Position numbers and translations under genes: made by a program. From Omphiscola glabra (Eukaryota > Mollusca > Gastropoda > Lymnaeidae): a stretch of 64,000 nt of DNA. Positions within the stretch are counted from its first letter, which is position 1. Each line of letters opens with the position of its first letter. The notes under the pieces were generated by a model, which searched no databases, had not been told where the DNA came from, and saw only the letters and a list, made by a program, of their open reading frames with translations. The stretch covers positions 28,248,366 through 28,312,365 of the forward strand of contig OZ024795.1 in NCBI GenBank assembly GCA_964017045.1, in the 5' to 3' direction. Shown here piece after piece: positions 1 to 12,300 of this stretch.

Positions 1-2000
1 AAAAAATATCTCCAATTTATCTGAGGAATAAGAAAATAGAATTTTCTCCGAACAAATACAATAACTTAAATGACTTATGACATTTTTTATTAATTCAAAA
101 TGATTGGATGCATTTTTGCGCTTACATGAATTTAGGTTTGCCCAGTTCAACACTTAACCGGCTAGAAAGATGCAAGATACTAGTTAAAATTTAGGTTCCC
201 TTGACCCTGAATGAGTTACACAACTCCTTTTATTAAACAACTCCTTTTATTGCACAATTCCTTGTATTACACTTCCTTTTATTATACAATTCTTTTTGTT
301 ACACAACTCCTTTTATTACACAACTTTTTTTGTTTGTGGTTGTATCTAAAAGGAATTGCTGTTTCATAATTTTAATTTCAAAACTATATAATTTTTAATC
401 ATCAATATGTAAATTTTAAAAAATATATATTTTAATAATATGTTAGTTAGAAAAAACAACATATATTCGTTTATTAGCTTTATAATTAACCTTTGGCCTA
501 AAAAAAAAACTAAGTAGGTTTTTCTAAAAAATTACAGCTTCAAAAATAGGGAAACAATACAATTTTCTTTTTAGAAATTTTCCAAAGATTGTATATGGCT
601 ATTTAAAGAAGGGTATTTTTAAAATATATTTTTTGTAAATGTTATAAAAAGAAGAAAGGAAATATTAACAAAATGCTTCCTACATTTATTAATTTGTCAT
701 TTATCTGAGGGAGAAGTGTCCAGGGTATGAAATCACTGTAGTTATGTTTGTACGTAAATCATGTTGAGTTAGAGACTATAAGTGTAGCGTTGTATATTGT
801 GCGCAAATGTTATGACGTATTGGGTAAGGGAAGTGACGCATTAGTTCTAGTGTTGTGTTCGGTGCGCAATGTTGGCGGTTGGACAAGAAGATGCTGAATA
901 GTTACTAGGCTGGAACTTATTAATATATATATATATATAAATACCTTAATGTTACTTATGAATAGTAAACACTGTTGCACGACTAACCGGTTATAGTTAG
1001 TGTATTGGTATAAAGGCAGGTAGACGCTTCCTCATGATACGAGGTAGAACATAGAATATCACAGTACTAGTCATTTCAAGGTTATCACGAGCTTACAGCT
1101 CATACACCAAACATATTGTATGATCGAACATCTCGTCATCATATAGTAAGAACAAGCGTCTCGTCAAAAAGTAAATAGAATGTTTTCTGAAGAAATACAA
1201 TAAGTTAAATGGCTTATTTGCAATTTAACTTTCTTCATTCAAATAACTAAATAATAATTTATGAACCCTATTGTAAGATACCTTACTCGTCCCATTCACC
1301 CACCCCAAGATATTTACAGTTTATCAAATAAAACATTTTCTTAAACACGTAACAGAAAATTGAATTGATAAAAAAAATCCAAAAACTTCTTTACAAAACT
1401 GTAGAAACTGTCTTGAAAGAACATTAAATTTCTAAAAATGTTGATTAACAATAATAATGGCATAATGCCGCTGGGAGCGTGCGACCCCCTAGTGGTTTAA
1501 GGTTTCCTAAAGGCGTAAAGTCCCATATAGTCATCAGGTCCCTTAGAAAACAATGACTCCAAGAGGCGTGAGTTTACTTAGAGGCGATAGGCCCTATAGA
1601 GGCATAAGGTCTCTTAGAACAGAAGGCCTCTAGCTGCGTGACTTTTTAAAAAGAAATTCGACTATGAGTGGGTCTTTGTACAATTGGTATGGATTTTAGA
1701 GTCATAATTGTCTATGACTGGGCCTTAATAATTTCCTGTCCTAAACATCATCTTTTGAAACATACACTTAACAAATGTTAAATGGCTTCAAATGGTATGT
1801 TTTACACATGAAAAAGTTAATTGTCTTTTTCATGACTATCATTTGGATGCTGAGTTTCATTATGTTTTACAATATTGTTTTTGCTACATTACGGGCAGTC
1901 AGTAAATTATTGCCTGAAGCTCTCTACTTAAATAATCAATAATATTTGAAACATTAATCAACATCTTCTTCTCCCAACTTTGGCGCAGCGAGCTTAACTC
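1..2000. other. AT-rich intergenic DNA with minor repeats, no gene seen
   Basis: No convincing coding region. Small structures: about five degenerate ~20-bp units resembling ACAACTCCTTTTATTA at roughly 217-328; a short TA run near 925-940; and irregular copies of an AGAGGCGTAAGGTCCCTTAG-like motif at about 1490-1640. The stretch around 760-1160 is less AT-biased and holds a TATAAAGGCAGG string at about 1010, which could be promoter- or LTR-like, but I could not find matching ends. Confidence 0.5.
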
Positions 2001-2165
2001 GCGCCCGGGGCACAATAACTTTTTAGCGCCCCCCAAGTCGAAAACCATACAATATTATATGTAAAATATACCATTTGGCGCCCCTTTTTGAGTAGCTTTC
2101 GGGGCGTGATGCCCCCCGTGTCCCGCCCCCTCGCTACGCCACTGTCGCCCGGAGGCCATACATGA
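1985..2165. repeat. GC-rich island, probable dispersed-repeat fragment
   Basis: An abrupt ~180-bp GC-rich patch in AT-rich surroundings, with runs such as GCGCCCC, GGGGCGTGATGCCCCCC and CGCTACGCCACTG. It has an open frame on the minus strand (1994-2203), but the composition and lack of recognisable domains favour a short interspersed repeat over a gene. Family not identified. Confidence 0.35.
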
Positions 2166-2404
2166 AAGTTAGTTTGAAGATTCAAAGAGCTATTAAGCCG
2201 CATGTCTACCTTTAGAATATGTCACTTTGAAATAACTTGTAAGTCGTCCCTTTTGTTTGAGACCAGTACCTTACAGACAGCACAGGTGAGTGAAGGATAA
2301 ATATTTTGTAACTCTTTGTCACATGTAACCTTTCGTTTAAGGCTAAATAATAGAAAGCTAAGGTGGACAATTTTATAGTGGATCATCTTACGCTTTTGCT
2401 TAAG

Positions 2405-2555
2405 AGATAGTTGAGGTAAGCAGTTATAAGTTCAGGTAAGCTGTAAGAAGTTTAAGGAAACTCTTATAAGTTCAGGTAAGATGTAATAAGTTTAAATAAG
2501 CTCTAACGAGTTCAGATAAGCTCTAATAAAATTATGTAAACTGTAATGAGTTGTT
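2405..2555 (+). repeat. ~20-bp degenerate tandem repeat
   Basis: About seven imperfect copies of a 20-21-bp unit alternating GTTCAGGTAAGCTGTAA and GTTTAAATAAGCTCTAA forms. Copies differ by substitutions and small indels. Not coding. Confidence 0.6.
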
Positions 2556-2639
2556 AAACACTTTTGATTTCTTTGAGCTACTGTCATGATCACCATTTAA
2601 TCTATTTAGTGTCACCCATAAATAATAAAGTGTGGAAAA

Positions 2640-3310
2640 ATCGTTTCCTATATTAATAACTATTTTGACGATAAATCTTACATTAAATGAAACGGTTCAC
2701 ACATCCACCCATGTAGTTCTTTTGTCTGCCTCACCAACTTCCTTCAAAGTAGACCTAATTGATGTTTTTATTTTCACATGCATGGACTCCACGATGCTGT
2801 ATATCTTTTTCCTTATTATACTTCCATCTAAGACTAGGTCTGCATGTTTGCTGTTTTCCCCTGGGGTTTTTGTTGGGCACCCTCATCGATCCTCTGTCAT
2901 TTGACATTCTTTCTAAGCATCCCGCCCAGCGCAGCCAGTAATTTTTTTTTAAAAATGTCTGCTACTATCGTGTGCTCCCGAAATAGACTAGACTCTATGG
3001 AATTCCTGGTTGTTTTTTATTCTCCACCCCTATCTATTCTTTGTTGGTCCATACATTTTCCGGATAACTTTTCCTTACCAAGATTTAAATAGCTTTTCTT
3101 CCTCACTTGTTAGTGTCCAAGTTTCACTTGTATATGTTACAACTGGTCTGATTACAGTCATAGATAATTTATTAATTAATTTGTTTTTTCTTGTAGTGTT
3201 TTTTTTGTTGTTGTTTTTTGAGTATTTTCTGAATATTGAATTATGCCGAGTTTCCAGTTGTTTCACCTTTTTTTTTAATTTCTGTTCGTTATTCATTTCT
3301 TTTATTTGAT
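2640..3310 (-). pseudogene. LINE reverse-transcriptase C-terminal relic
   Basis: Reading the minus strand from about 3310 down to 2640 gives, across several frames, the order typical of the C-terminal part of LINE endonuclease/reverse-transcriptase polyproteins. First comes a stretch like KTKIKIYKTVIRP (seen as NKLSMTVIRPVVTYTSETWT at ~3110-3170), then a VIRKMYGPTKN-type block (~3020-3060), then RLRWAGCLERM (~2900-2940) and a PSLRW block (~2820-2850). Stops and frame changes separate the blocks, so it is dead. Identification rests on recalled motif order; the clade is not assigned. A related fragment lies at 62.2-62.35 kb. Confidence 0.7.
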
Positions 3311-3579
3311 AAAAACCTAGGGATATGAGTTGATTTCTTTTCTCAAAAGTCTAGTTTCTAAATTAAATGATTTCATCTGTCTGTAGCTATTGGATTCCCA
3401 GACTTTCATTTACCGCTCTGTGTTGTCTGAAAATCTTTGGAGTAATGCTTTACGGTACCAGCTAAATTGACTTAAAAACTAAACATTGGGACGTAGCATA
3501 CAAGAAAATGGCGTAGATTGAGAGGGACCTAAGCAATCATATAAATTAAACTGCTAAATTTGATAAGTGACAAAGCTCA

Positions 3580-4216
3580 AAAAGCAAGTTATTCTTTCAC
3601 GAAGACATTTCAAAGAAAATGAAATCTCATGCCCTCGCCGAAAATCATAATCTAATCTGCATGCCGATAAATTGTGTCAATTATGTTTGGTGATAGTGGA
3701 ATATAGTACATCAATTAAAATTCAACTGTCAGACAATACGATAGGCAGAAGTATTCCAGACATGTCCTGTGACATTGAAAGTCACGTTTTACCAAAGATT
3801 AAGACACGTGTGTTCTTTGCACTTCATGTTGATGAAAGCTTCGATGTCAGCGGTAAATCTCAGTTTATAAGACTTGTACCTTGTAATGCCAATTTAGAAA
3901 CTAATTAAGTACAAGTCATACTTGATGTTCTCAATAAATATTTGCATTGTTGAAACTTGAACTGGCAAAAGGACGTTGGCCTCTGTACGGATGATACCCC
4001 GGGCATGACGGGATATGTAAAAATGTTTTGTATCACTGGTGCGACAAATGCTTTTAGCTATCATGGCCATGCTCTCTTTTATTTACATAGATGTGCTAGT
4101 TGCTAAAACAGTTGCACCCGCGTTTTTGTCTGTACAGGATATGATGGTCAAAATCATTGATTATAAGACCGCTGGAATTTCCCCTATTCGCTAAACTTTA
4201 TGAAGGCATGGAAGCG
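3580..4216 (+). pseudogene. hAT transposase relic, 5' part (ZBED5/DUF4371-like)
   Basis: Frames on the plus strand give ordered hAT-type blocks. An LSDNTIGRSIPDMSCDIE segment followed by FFALHVDESFDVS lies in the ORF at 3672-3908. Next is VGLCTDDTPGMTGYVK at about 3973-4023, then an LHRC-like block with VAKTVAPAFLSVQDM near 4090-4150, then EFPLFAKLYEGMEAEHVT at about 4172-4225. These match the order in hAT transposases of the ZBED5 / general-transcription-factor-II-I-repeat-like group. At least three frame changes and stops break it. The next block expected, the conserved HTE-VRWLSRG motif, is where the minisatellite at 4217-4785 is embedded. Confidence 0.75.
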
Positions 4217-4785
4217 GAACATGTCACTTTTATCCAGCACACGGACAATATCACATTCATCCAACACAAGGACCATGTCACACTCATCCAACACAAGGAC
4301 CGTGCCTCTTTGATCCAACTCACGGACCGTGTCACACTCATTCAACACACGGATCATGTCACACACACAACACGCGGACCGTGACACTTTTATCGAACAC
4401 AAGGACCATGTTACACTCACCCTACATACGGAACTTGTTACTCTCATCCAAAACACGGACCATGTTAAAGTCATCCAACACAAGGACCGAGTCACAATCA
4501 TCCAACACAAGGGCCGTGTCACACTTATCCAACACACGGACCGCGTCATACTCATCCCTCACACGACCGTGTCACACTCATCCAACACACGTATCATGTC
4601 ACACTCATCCCACACACGGACCGTGTCACACTCATCCCACACACGACCGTGTCACACTCATCTCACACACTGACCGTGTCACACTCATCCAACACACGTA
4701 TCATGTCACAACGATCCCACACACGGACCATGTCACACTCATCCAACACACGGACCATGTCACACTCATCCCACATACGGACGTA
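4217..4785 (+). repeat. 27-bp minisatellite inside the hAT transposase relic
   Basis: About 21 copies of a 27-bp unit (CATGTCACACTCATCC plus AACACACGGAC), with some 24-26-bp variants. In the transposase frame it encodes a nonapeptide HVTLIQHTD. The first copy is continuous with the transposase codons for AEHVTFIQHTD, and the last copy runs directly into HTDVLWISQRKG, the equivalent of the family's HTEVRWLSRG block. The array therefore looks like an expansion of nine transposase codons, not an unrelated insertion. Confidence 0.85.
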
Positions 4786-4970
4786 CTATGGATATCACAA
4801 AGAAAAGGTTGATCTTGTTTCTGCGAGGTGGGAGAGAACACGCTGCTATTGTGTTTTCGTAAAAACATGAAGGATTTTGAAGACGTTCTAAGATGGGAGT
4901 GTTGGTGTTCTACTAGTTTATTCCAAATCAACAAATTTGCTGAAATCATCAAGCATAAGTTTCGCTAAGA
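4770..4970 (+). pseudogene. hAT transposase relic, 3' part
   Basis: Continues the relic after the minisatellite: DVLWISQRKG (~4781-4810), then a decayed LREE-like region, then FEDVLRWECWCSTSLFQINK from about 4875 in another frame, ending at a TAA near 4966. In the family this region carries the W..LAYLADIF..LN motif; only W, the aromatic and the final N/K pattern remain. Low-complexity decay beyond this prevents finding the element's terminal repeat. Confidence 0.55.
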
Positions 4971-5720
4971 AATGTACACGACTGACAACCGATGCTAAAA
5001 CGTAATAATAAACTCACTCAGTTACTAGCAATATCGGCTATTCCGGCCACACGAGTTTATTTTGTATTTCTTCTACATTTACTGTGTTACACACATACAC
5101 CTGTATCAATAGGTGTTTTTTCATGCTAGCAAAGTATAGGTAAAGGAAGTTAATGTCCATTTTAAATAGGAACAAATCATGTGTCACTGAATTTGTTTCT
5201 GCGAGCAAACTAAACGCTCAAAAGAATTCCCTTCCATTAAAATGTTTGAAGAGCACTGGTCAACGCTATGTGAATTGAAAAATCATTTGTTTGATTGATA
5301 AATAATTGGGCTTATATAATTTCGTTTATTTGAAAAAGATAAAAGGTTTTGCAAGTATACTAATAAAAACAGTCGTTTACTTTGTTACCATCTCTAATTC
5401 TCGCTTTGTCATACACAATCGGCAATCGTATATTCTCCTTTATATAACAACTCACAAGTTAGGGTAAGTGCTGATCTTATTTTACGGTATGATATTGTTA
5501 TTCAAAATCTGGTACTAAACCATTATCATTACATTGATAGATTTCAACTGCCACTACGATATTATAAAATATGACTATGTGACATTGCATTTAACAATTT
5601 AGAAAGTAAGATACACTCTAACAGAGATGCACAGATGAATTGGTTTTAGTGACCGCAGTATTTGCCAGAGTCAGATTAGTCAGAAGTATTTCAGGTAGGA
5701 TAAAGCTTTCGTGTGTCTGG
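4971..5720. other. no feature recognised
   Basis: AT-rich sequence without an open frame of note or clear tandem structure. It separates the hAT relic from the next LINE relic. Confidence 0.5.
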
Positions 5721-5739
5721 TGTTCTTAGATGGTCCGCA

Positions 5740-6130
5740 ATTTCCCCCTTTTTTTGGGATTGAAGGGGGGTATGGTGAGGTTCCTTCTAGTTATTAGACC
5801 GCATCCACGAAGGAGGGTCGTTTTAGTCTTGTCTGTTTCACCCATCTGGCTTGTTTTTTTTTTTAAAGGTTTACTCTCTTTCCATCGCTCGATACCTCTG
5901 TACCGTCGTTGTGATTAATTTTTTACTTCTGATTTCGAGCGATTCTACATCTGCTAGATTTTCTATTACTGATGTAATTTGCGCTCTTAGTGCCTGATTC
6001 TGTATGCGGTACATTCCCTCCAAAGTAGTTCGGCTCGCAAAGTCCTGGGCCATGACGCTGTAGTACATCGCACACATCACTCCCCCGATGTATAGAGCTC
6101 TCTTTACGCGCATAAGTTCTAATCTTTAAA
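5740..6130 (-). pseudogene. LINE reverse-transcriptase C-terminal relic
   Basis: The minus-strand frame 6113-5871 reads RALYIGGVMCAMYYSVMAQ, then MYRIQNQALRAQITSVIE, then ADVESLEIRSKKLITTTVQR. This is the familiar post-palm segment of jockey/I-like LINE reverse transcriptases (A-x-Y-x-G-x-x-x-P-x-x-x-Y ... VQN-x-A-LR-x-I-T-G ... ME ... L-x-x-R-R). After a stop, the adjacent frame gives TRLKRPSFVDAV at about 5800-5835, also typical. Truncated at both ends and frameshifted. Confidence 0.7.
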
Positions 6131-6319
6131 GTCATCTGTTAATAGCCTACTTTTACAGAAACCTTTTCAGGGAAAACCTGACTAATGAGACGCAAACTAT
6201 GTATGCGTATAAAAACAATATGCCAAGATTTGATTATAATCACAGAAAATAAAATTCAAACGTTTTGGCCAAATGCTTTCATTGGTTTTACAAAAAAACA
6301 AACGAAGATTGGTCAAAAT

Positions 6320-6725
6320 GTAATTTTAAAGGTTTTGACTTATACAATTGTCATTTAAAAGGTTAGGGTAGATACAAGAGCCATTTAGTAGTTTTGTAGG
6401 GATACAATAGTCATTTTACAGTTGTATATGGATACAAGAGTCATTTAAAGGTTTAGCCTTGACAAATGACGCAATGAAACGGAATGTGAATGGTTTTGAC
6501 TGATACATCTATTATTATTTCAAATGTCTTTAAATGCTTGAAATGAAGAACTGTCAGTGTTAGTAATGTCATAAAACATTTTTGACCTGGACAACTGTCA
6601 TTATGATAACTGTATTTTTTAAGTTTCGGCTTTTTTCAGTTTTTGACTGAAACAAATGTCATTTAATATGTTCCATCTTGCAACTGTGTTAGAAAAGTTT
6701 CTCTGGACATTGTCATTTTAACACA
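6320..6725 (+). repeat. degenerate ~40-bp tandem repeat
   Basis: Six or more diverged units with a shared GATACAAGAGTCATTTAAAG / TTTTGAC core (e.g. around 6345, 6370, 6410, 6432, 6590, 6650). Spacing is irregular, consistent with an old array. No coding potential. Confidence 0.5.
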
Positions 6726-6946
6726 ATGACAATAAACACATGCAATTAACACAAACCACTTATGCCAGTTGAGCTAAATATTGTCTGACAAAAATTATGT
6801 ACAGTTCGCTAATGTTTTGTCCTTTACAAATTACTACAGATTGTTTTCTGGAAAATATAATAGAATGTGAATAAGATAATAAATGACAAGACGTTTGAAA
6901 TTTATGAGAACAGAAGAGTCTACACATCTTTTTTTTATTATTCCAG

Positions 6947-7055
6947 CTGAGTTATTTCAAGATAAAAGACAACAAAACATAGACACTCCAGATGGCAACC
7001 AAGAAAAGTTTGTTAGTAGTTTTCATGGTACTTTGTCATCATTTACAGGTTCAAG
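6947..7055 (+). CDS. Secreted mucin-like protein gene: exon 1 (5'UTR end + signal peptide)
   Basis: A strong pyrimidine tract and AG (ending 6946) suggest this exon is itself spliced to an upstream 5'UTR exon. ATG at 6992 opens 21 codons that form a textbook signal peptide: basic start MATKKS, hydrophobic core LLVVFMVLC, then polar HHLQVQ before the expected cleavage. The frame runs into a CAAG|GTAAAA splice donor after 7055, leaving a phase-1 codon. The next exon found in matching phase is at 7217. The product should enter the secretory pathway. The frame is too short to be noticed by ORF size alone; the call rests on signal peptide plus splice sites. Confidence 0.65.
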
Positions 7056-7216
7056 GTAAAATGACTTACTTATAAAAATGCATGACTAAGTCTAGAATAT
7101 TCATGATTCTGTCAGAGCAAGTAAATTTGGTACATGATTGTGTTTAAAATACATACTTTTCTTACACACCAAGGCAAAGTAAGGAAGATTGAGTTTTAAC
7201 GTTGTCATGCCTACAG

Positions 7217-7294
7217 ATATATTTTGGCCTATTGGTTATGGAATAAACGTAACACGTATATGCAGACATCGAAGGGGAACGGAGGTCATACAAT
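7217..7294 (+). CDS. Secreted mucin-like protein gene: exon 2
   Basis: Bounded by acceptor CCTACAG|AT and donor CAAT|GTAAGA. It is 78 nt, phase 1 in and phase 1 out, so it joins exon 1 without breaking frame. It encodes about 26 residues, beginning DIFWPIGYGINVTR and ending CRHRRGTEVIQ. One potential N-glycosylation site (NVT) and one Cys are visible, and the split last codon could give a second Cys (T|GY). I do not recognise the domain. The next convincing exon lies 34.8 kb away, past the satellites. Confidence 0.55.
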
Positions 7295-7709
7295 GTAAGA
7301 TGATTTAAATTTGGAAGAAATTATTCCCATCCAATACTAGACATGCTTATGGTATATGGGGATGCCACCAATTTAGAGTGTTCCTCAAATGCGTGTTAAC
7401 ATAAGATTTAAGAAAGTCCTATAAATAAGCCCATTGTTATAACAGATCAAGGCAATATTCGGGGAGGTGGCTGAGAGCGAAGATTTACAAACTATTTATT
7501 TTTATAACTCATTATTTAACTTTTGTTTAGCATAAGTTTGCTTAGATAAACTAATTTGTAAATGTTTAAGGAAACATATAAGGGAACACGTTTTAATTAC
7601 GGTAGAAATGAGAATTACAAAATGTTTTCACATGATGTGAAAGTGTGATCATAATTTAAAATTTAAGTAAATAGATGTGAAATTTGTTGACCCATGTTTA
7701 CCTTGAACA
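7295..7709 (+). other. start of giant intron, unique sequence
   Basis: AT-rich DNA after the exon-2 donor, with no tandem structure or coding signal. It precedes the first tandem array of the intron. Confidence 0.5.
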
Positions 7710-8322
7710 ATGGGACTATTGAGCTAAACCTGGGACTAGTGAGCTAAACCTGAGACTAGTGAGCTAAACCTGTGACTAGTGAGCTAAACCTGGGACTAGT
7801 GAGCTAAACATGGGACTAGGGAGCTAAACCTGTGACTAGAGAGATAAACCAGGGTCTAGTGAGCTAAACCTGGGACTAGTGAGCTAAACCTGGGACTAGT
7901 AAGCTAAACCTGGGACTAGTGAGCTAAACATGGGACTAGTGAGCTAAACCTGTGACTAATAAGCTAAACCTGGTACTAGTGAGCTAAACCTGGGACTGGT
8001 GAGCTAAACCTGGGACAAGTGAGCTAAACCTTGGACTAGTGAGCTAACCCTGGGACTAGTGAGCTAAACCTGGGACTAGTGAGCTAAACATGGGACTAGT
8101 GAGCTAAACCTGGTACTAGTGAGCTAAACCTGGGACTAGTGAGCTAAACCTGGGACTAGTGAGCTAAACCTGGGACTAGTGAGCTAAACCTGATACTAGT
8201 GAGCTAAACCTGGGACTAGAGAGCTAATCCAGGGTCTAGTGAGCTAAACCTGGTACTAGTGAGTTAACCTACGACTAGTTAACTAAACCTGGAACTAGTG
8301 TGCTAAACCCGGTACTAGTGGC
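7710..8322 (+). repeat. 20-bp minisatellite (ACTAGTGAGCTAAACCTGGG)
   Basis: About 30 head-to-tail copies of the 20-bp unit ACTAGTGAGCTAAACCTGGG. Central copies are nearly identical; flanking copies are more diverged (GGGTCTAGTGAGC, ACATGGGACTAG). Contains an ACTAGT palindrome in every unit. It carries TAA/TAG in some frames, so it is non-coding. It lies in the proposed first large intron. Confidence 0.95.
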
Positions 8323-8845
8323 TTGTTGGACAGGTGTGTGGACACTTTGACAATATATAAAAACCTTCTAACATCTAAAACAAGAGCAAAGAAGCAAAAC
8401 TCTAAACCAAAAACCTCGGGTAGGGAGGAGTAATCTACATTGAATAGTGGCTCGCATAGAGAAGTAAATAAATCTGTCCTGCGACAAACAAACTCCGTCA
8501 AAATCATCCTGAGAATGAGTCTCGTTGATTTAACGAACTTATTCTAAATATCGGTCAGCAATGTGACGCCCCTGGATCTAAACTACAGCATTCACTTATA
8601 TTTCTTTGATTTCACTAGTTGCGTGGGAATCTCATAAATGTCAAACAACGACATCGACGAATTCATCCGATAAAAAAATCTTATAAACTCCTTAAATGTT
8701 TTTATTTCTGCTATGGATCAGGATTTTGATATGTTAACAGTATTTTAAAGACTTATTATAGGTATATAAACAACAAACGAATTAAGCCGATAAAAAATGT
8801 TTGTATTTGCTTTGATACCATAAAATTGCTCCTATAGATAAGTCG
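8323..8845. other. intronic unique sequence
   Basis: No repeat array or recognisable gene. A 70-codon minus-strand frame at 8295-8507 overlaps the end of the minisatellite and shows no domain. Confidence 0.4.
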
Positions 8846-9075
8846 CATACTCAAATGATCAGAGATGTTTAGCATTTTCAAATAGTTAATGATATATAGC
8901 ATACACAAATGTTCAGAAATATGTAGCATATTCAAATATTCAGACATAGGCATGGAGCATACTCAAATGGTGAGAAATATATAACAAACTCAAATAATCA
9001 GAGATATTTAGCATACACAAATGATTAGAAATATGTACCACACAAAAATGATCTGCACATATATAACATACTCAT
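8846..9075 (+). repeat. ~32-bp degenerate tandem repeat
   Basis: About seven copies of a 30-34-bp unit around GCATACTCAAATGATCAGA followed by GATATTTA (e.g. from 8845, 8898, 8929, 8957, 8990, 9010). Copies have drifted by 15-25% as judged by eye. Confidence 0.7.
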
Positions 9076-9326
9076 TCAATGCAAGCATAGGCCGGCGAAA
9101 AACAACACGCAACCTGCCAAATCAAAAAATCCACAACCACAACACACCCACACTAGTAACACATTAGACCCAAGCAAGTAAAACACAACAAACACCAGAA
9201 AAACAAACCATCCAGGCTAGTAGCACAACCATCACGCCAGCTAAGTAATTTCAACGTACTTAAACCAGTAACACAATGTTATCATGCACACCAGTAAAAA
9301 AAAAATCACACGCTATAAGCCTTTCA
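9076..9326 (+). repeat. decayed left edge of the 28-bp satellite
   Basis: A very G-poor, A/C-rich stretch with isolated fragments of the satellite unit (CACTAGTAACACATTAG, CCAGTAACACAATG, ACACCAGTAA). It grades into the regular array at 9327. Edge decay of this kind is expected where unequal exchange homogenises only the interior. Confidence 0.65.
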
Positions 9327-12300
9327 AGTAACCCAATGACAACTAACTCACGTCAGTAACCCAATGACAACTAACTCACGTCAGTAACCCAATGACAACT
9401 AACTCACGTCAGTAACCCAATGACAACTAACTCACGTCAGTAACACAATGACAACTAACTCACGTCAGTAACACAATGACAACTAACTCACGTCAGTAAC
9501 ACAATGACAACTAACTCACGTCAGTAACACAATGACAACTAACTCACGTCAGTAACACAATGACAACTAACTCACGTCAGTAACACAATGACAACTAACT
9601 CACGTCAGTAACACAATGACAACTAACTCACGTCAGTAACACAATGACAACTAACTCACGTCAGTAACACAATGACAACTAACTCACGTCAGTACCACAA
9701 TGACAACTAACTCACGTCAGTAACAAAATGACAACTAACTCACGTCAGTAACACAATGACAACTAACTCACGTCAGTAACACAATGACAACTAACTCATG
9801 TCAGTAACAAAATGACAACTAACTCACGTCAGTAACACAATGACAACTAACTCACGTCAGTAAAAAAATGACAACTAACTCACGTCAGTAACACAATGAC
9901 AACTAACTCACGTCAGTAACACAATGACAACTAACTCACGTCAGTAACACAATGATAACTAACTCACGTCAGTAACCCAATGACAACTAACTCACGTCAG
10001 TAACCCAATGACAACTAACTCACGTCAGTAACCCAATGACAACTAACTCACGTCAGTAACCCAATGACAACTAACTCACGTCAGTAACACAATGACAACT
10101 AACTCACGCCAGTAACCCAATGACGACTAACTCACGTCAGTAACACAATGACAACTAACTCACGTCAGTAACACAATTACAACTAACTCACGTCAGTAAC
10201 CCAATGACGACTAACTCACGTCAGTAACACAACGACACTAACTCACGTCAGTAACACAATGACAACTAACTCACGTCAGTAACACAACGACACTAACTCA
10301 CGTCAGTAACACAATGACACTAACTCACGTCAGTAACACAACGACACTAACTCACGTCAGTAACCCAATGACGACTAACTCACGTCAGTAACACAATGAC
10401 AACTAACTCACGTCAGTAACACAACGACACTAACTCACGTCAGTAACACAATGACACTAACTCACGTCAGTAACACAATGACGACTAACTCACGTCAGTA
10501 ACACAACGACACTAACTCACGTCAGTAACACAATGACAACTAACTCACGTCAGTAACACAACGACACTAACTCACGTCAGTAACCCAATGACGACTAACT
10601 CACGTCAGTAACCCAATGACGACTAACTCACGTCAGTAACACAACGACACTAACTCACGTCAGTAACCCAATGACACTAACTCACTTCAGTAACCCAATG
10701 ACGACTAACTCACGTCAGAAACTCAACGACACTAACTCACGTCAGTAACACAATGACAACTAACTCACGTCAGTAACACAACGACACTAACTCACGTCAG
10801 TAACCCAATGACGACTAACTCACGTCAGTAACACAATGACAACTAACTCACGTCAGTAACACAATGACAACTAACTCACGTCAGTAACACAACGACACTA
10901 ACTCACGTCAGTAACCCAATGACGACTAACTCACGTCAGTAACACAATGACAACTAACTCACGTCAGTAACACAACGACACTAACTCACGTCAGTAACAC
11001 AATGACACTAACTCACGTCAGTAACACAATGACACTAACTCACGTCAGTAACACAACGACACTAACTCACGTCAGTAACACAATGACACTAACTCACGTC
11101 AGTAACACAACGACACTAACTCACGTCAGTAACACAATGACAACTAACTCACGTCAGTAACACAACGACACTAACTCACGTCAGTAACACATCGACACTA
11201 ACTCACGTCAGTAACACAACGACACTAACTCACGTCAGTAACACAACGACACTAACTCACGTCAGTAACAAAATGACAACTAACTCACGTCAGTAACACA
11301 ATGACAACTAACTCACGTCAGTAACAAAATGAAAACTAACTCACGTCAGTAACACAATGACAACTAACTCACGTCAGTAACAAAATGACAACTAACTCAC
11401 GTCAGTAACACATGACAACTAACTCACGTCAGTAACCCAATGACAACTAACTCACGTCAGTAACACAATGACAACTAACTCAAGTCAGTAACACAATGAC
11501 AACTAACTCACGTCAGTAACACAATGACAACTAACTCACGTCAGTAACACAACGACAACTAACTCACGTCAGTAACACAATTACAACTAACTCACGTCAG
11601 TAACACAACGACAACTAACTCAAGACAGTAACACAATGACAAATAACTCACGTCAGTAACACAATGACAACTTACTCACGTCAGTAACACAATGACAACT
11701 AACTCACGTCAGTAACCCAATGACAACTAACTCACGTCAGTAACCCAATGACAACTAACTCACGTCAGTAACCCAATGACAACTAACTCACGTCAGTAAC
11801 CCAATGACAACTAACTCACGTCAGTAACACAATGACAACTAACTCACGTCAGTAACACAATGACGACTAACTCACGTCAGTAACACAATGACAACTAACT
11901 CACGTCAGTAACACAATTACAACTAACTCACATCAGTAACCCAATGACGACTAACTCACGTCAGTAACACAACGACACTAACTCACGTCAGTAACACAAT
12001 GACAACTAACTCACGTCAGTAACACAATGACACTAACTCACGTCAGTAACACAATGACACTAACTCACGTCAGTAACACAACGACACTAACTCACGTCAG
12101 TAACCCAATGACGACTAACTCACGTCAGTAACACAACGACACTAACTCACGTCAGTAACACAATGACAACTAACTCACGTCAGTAACACAACGACACTAA
12201 CTCACGTCAGTAACACAATGACACTAACTCACGTCAGTAACACAATGACGACTAACTCACGTCAGTAACACAACGACACTAACTCACGTCAGTAACACAA

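Noticed and set aside
760..1160. Possible LTR or promoter
   Set aside because: A TATAAAGG string and mixed composition alone; no terminal repeats, target duplication or downstream gene found.
4184..4555. 123-codon minus-strand frame and overlapping plus-strand frames over the 27-bp repeat
   Set aside because: Shadows of the repeat; only the plus frame continuing from the hAT relic has meaning, and that is a pseudogene.
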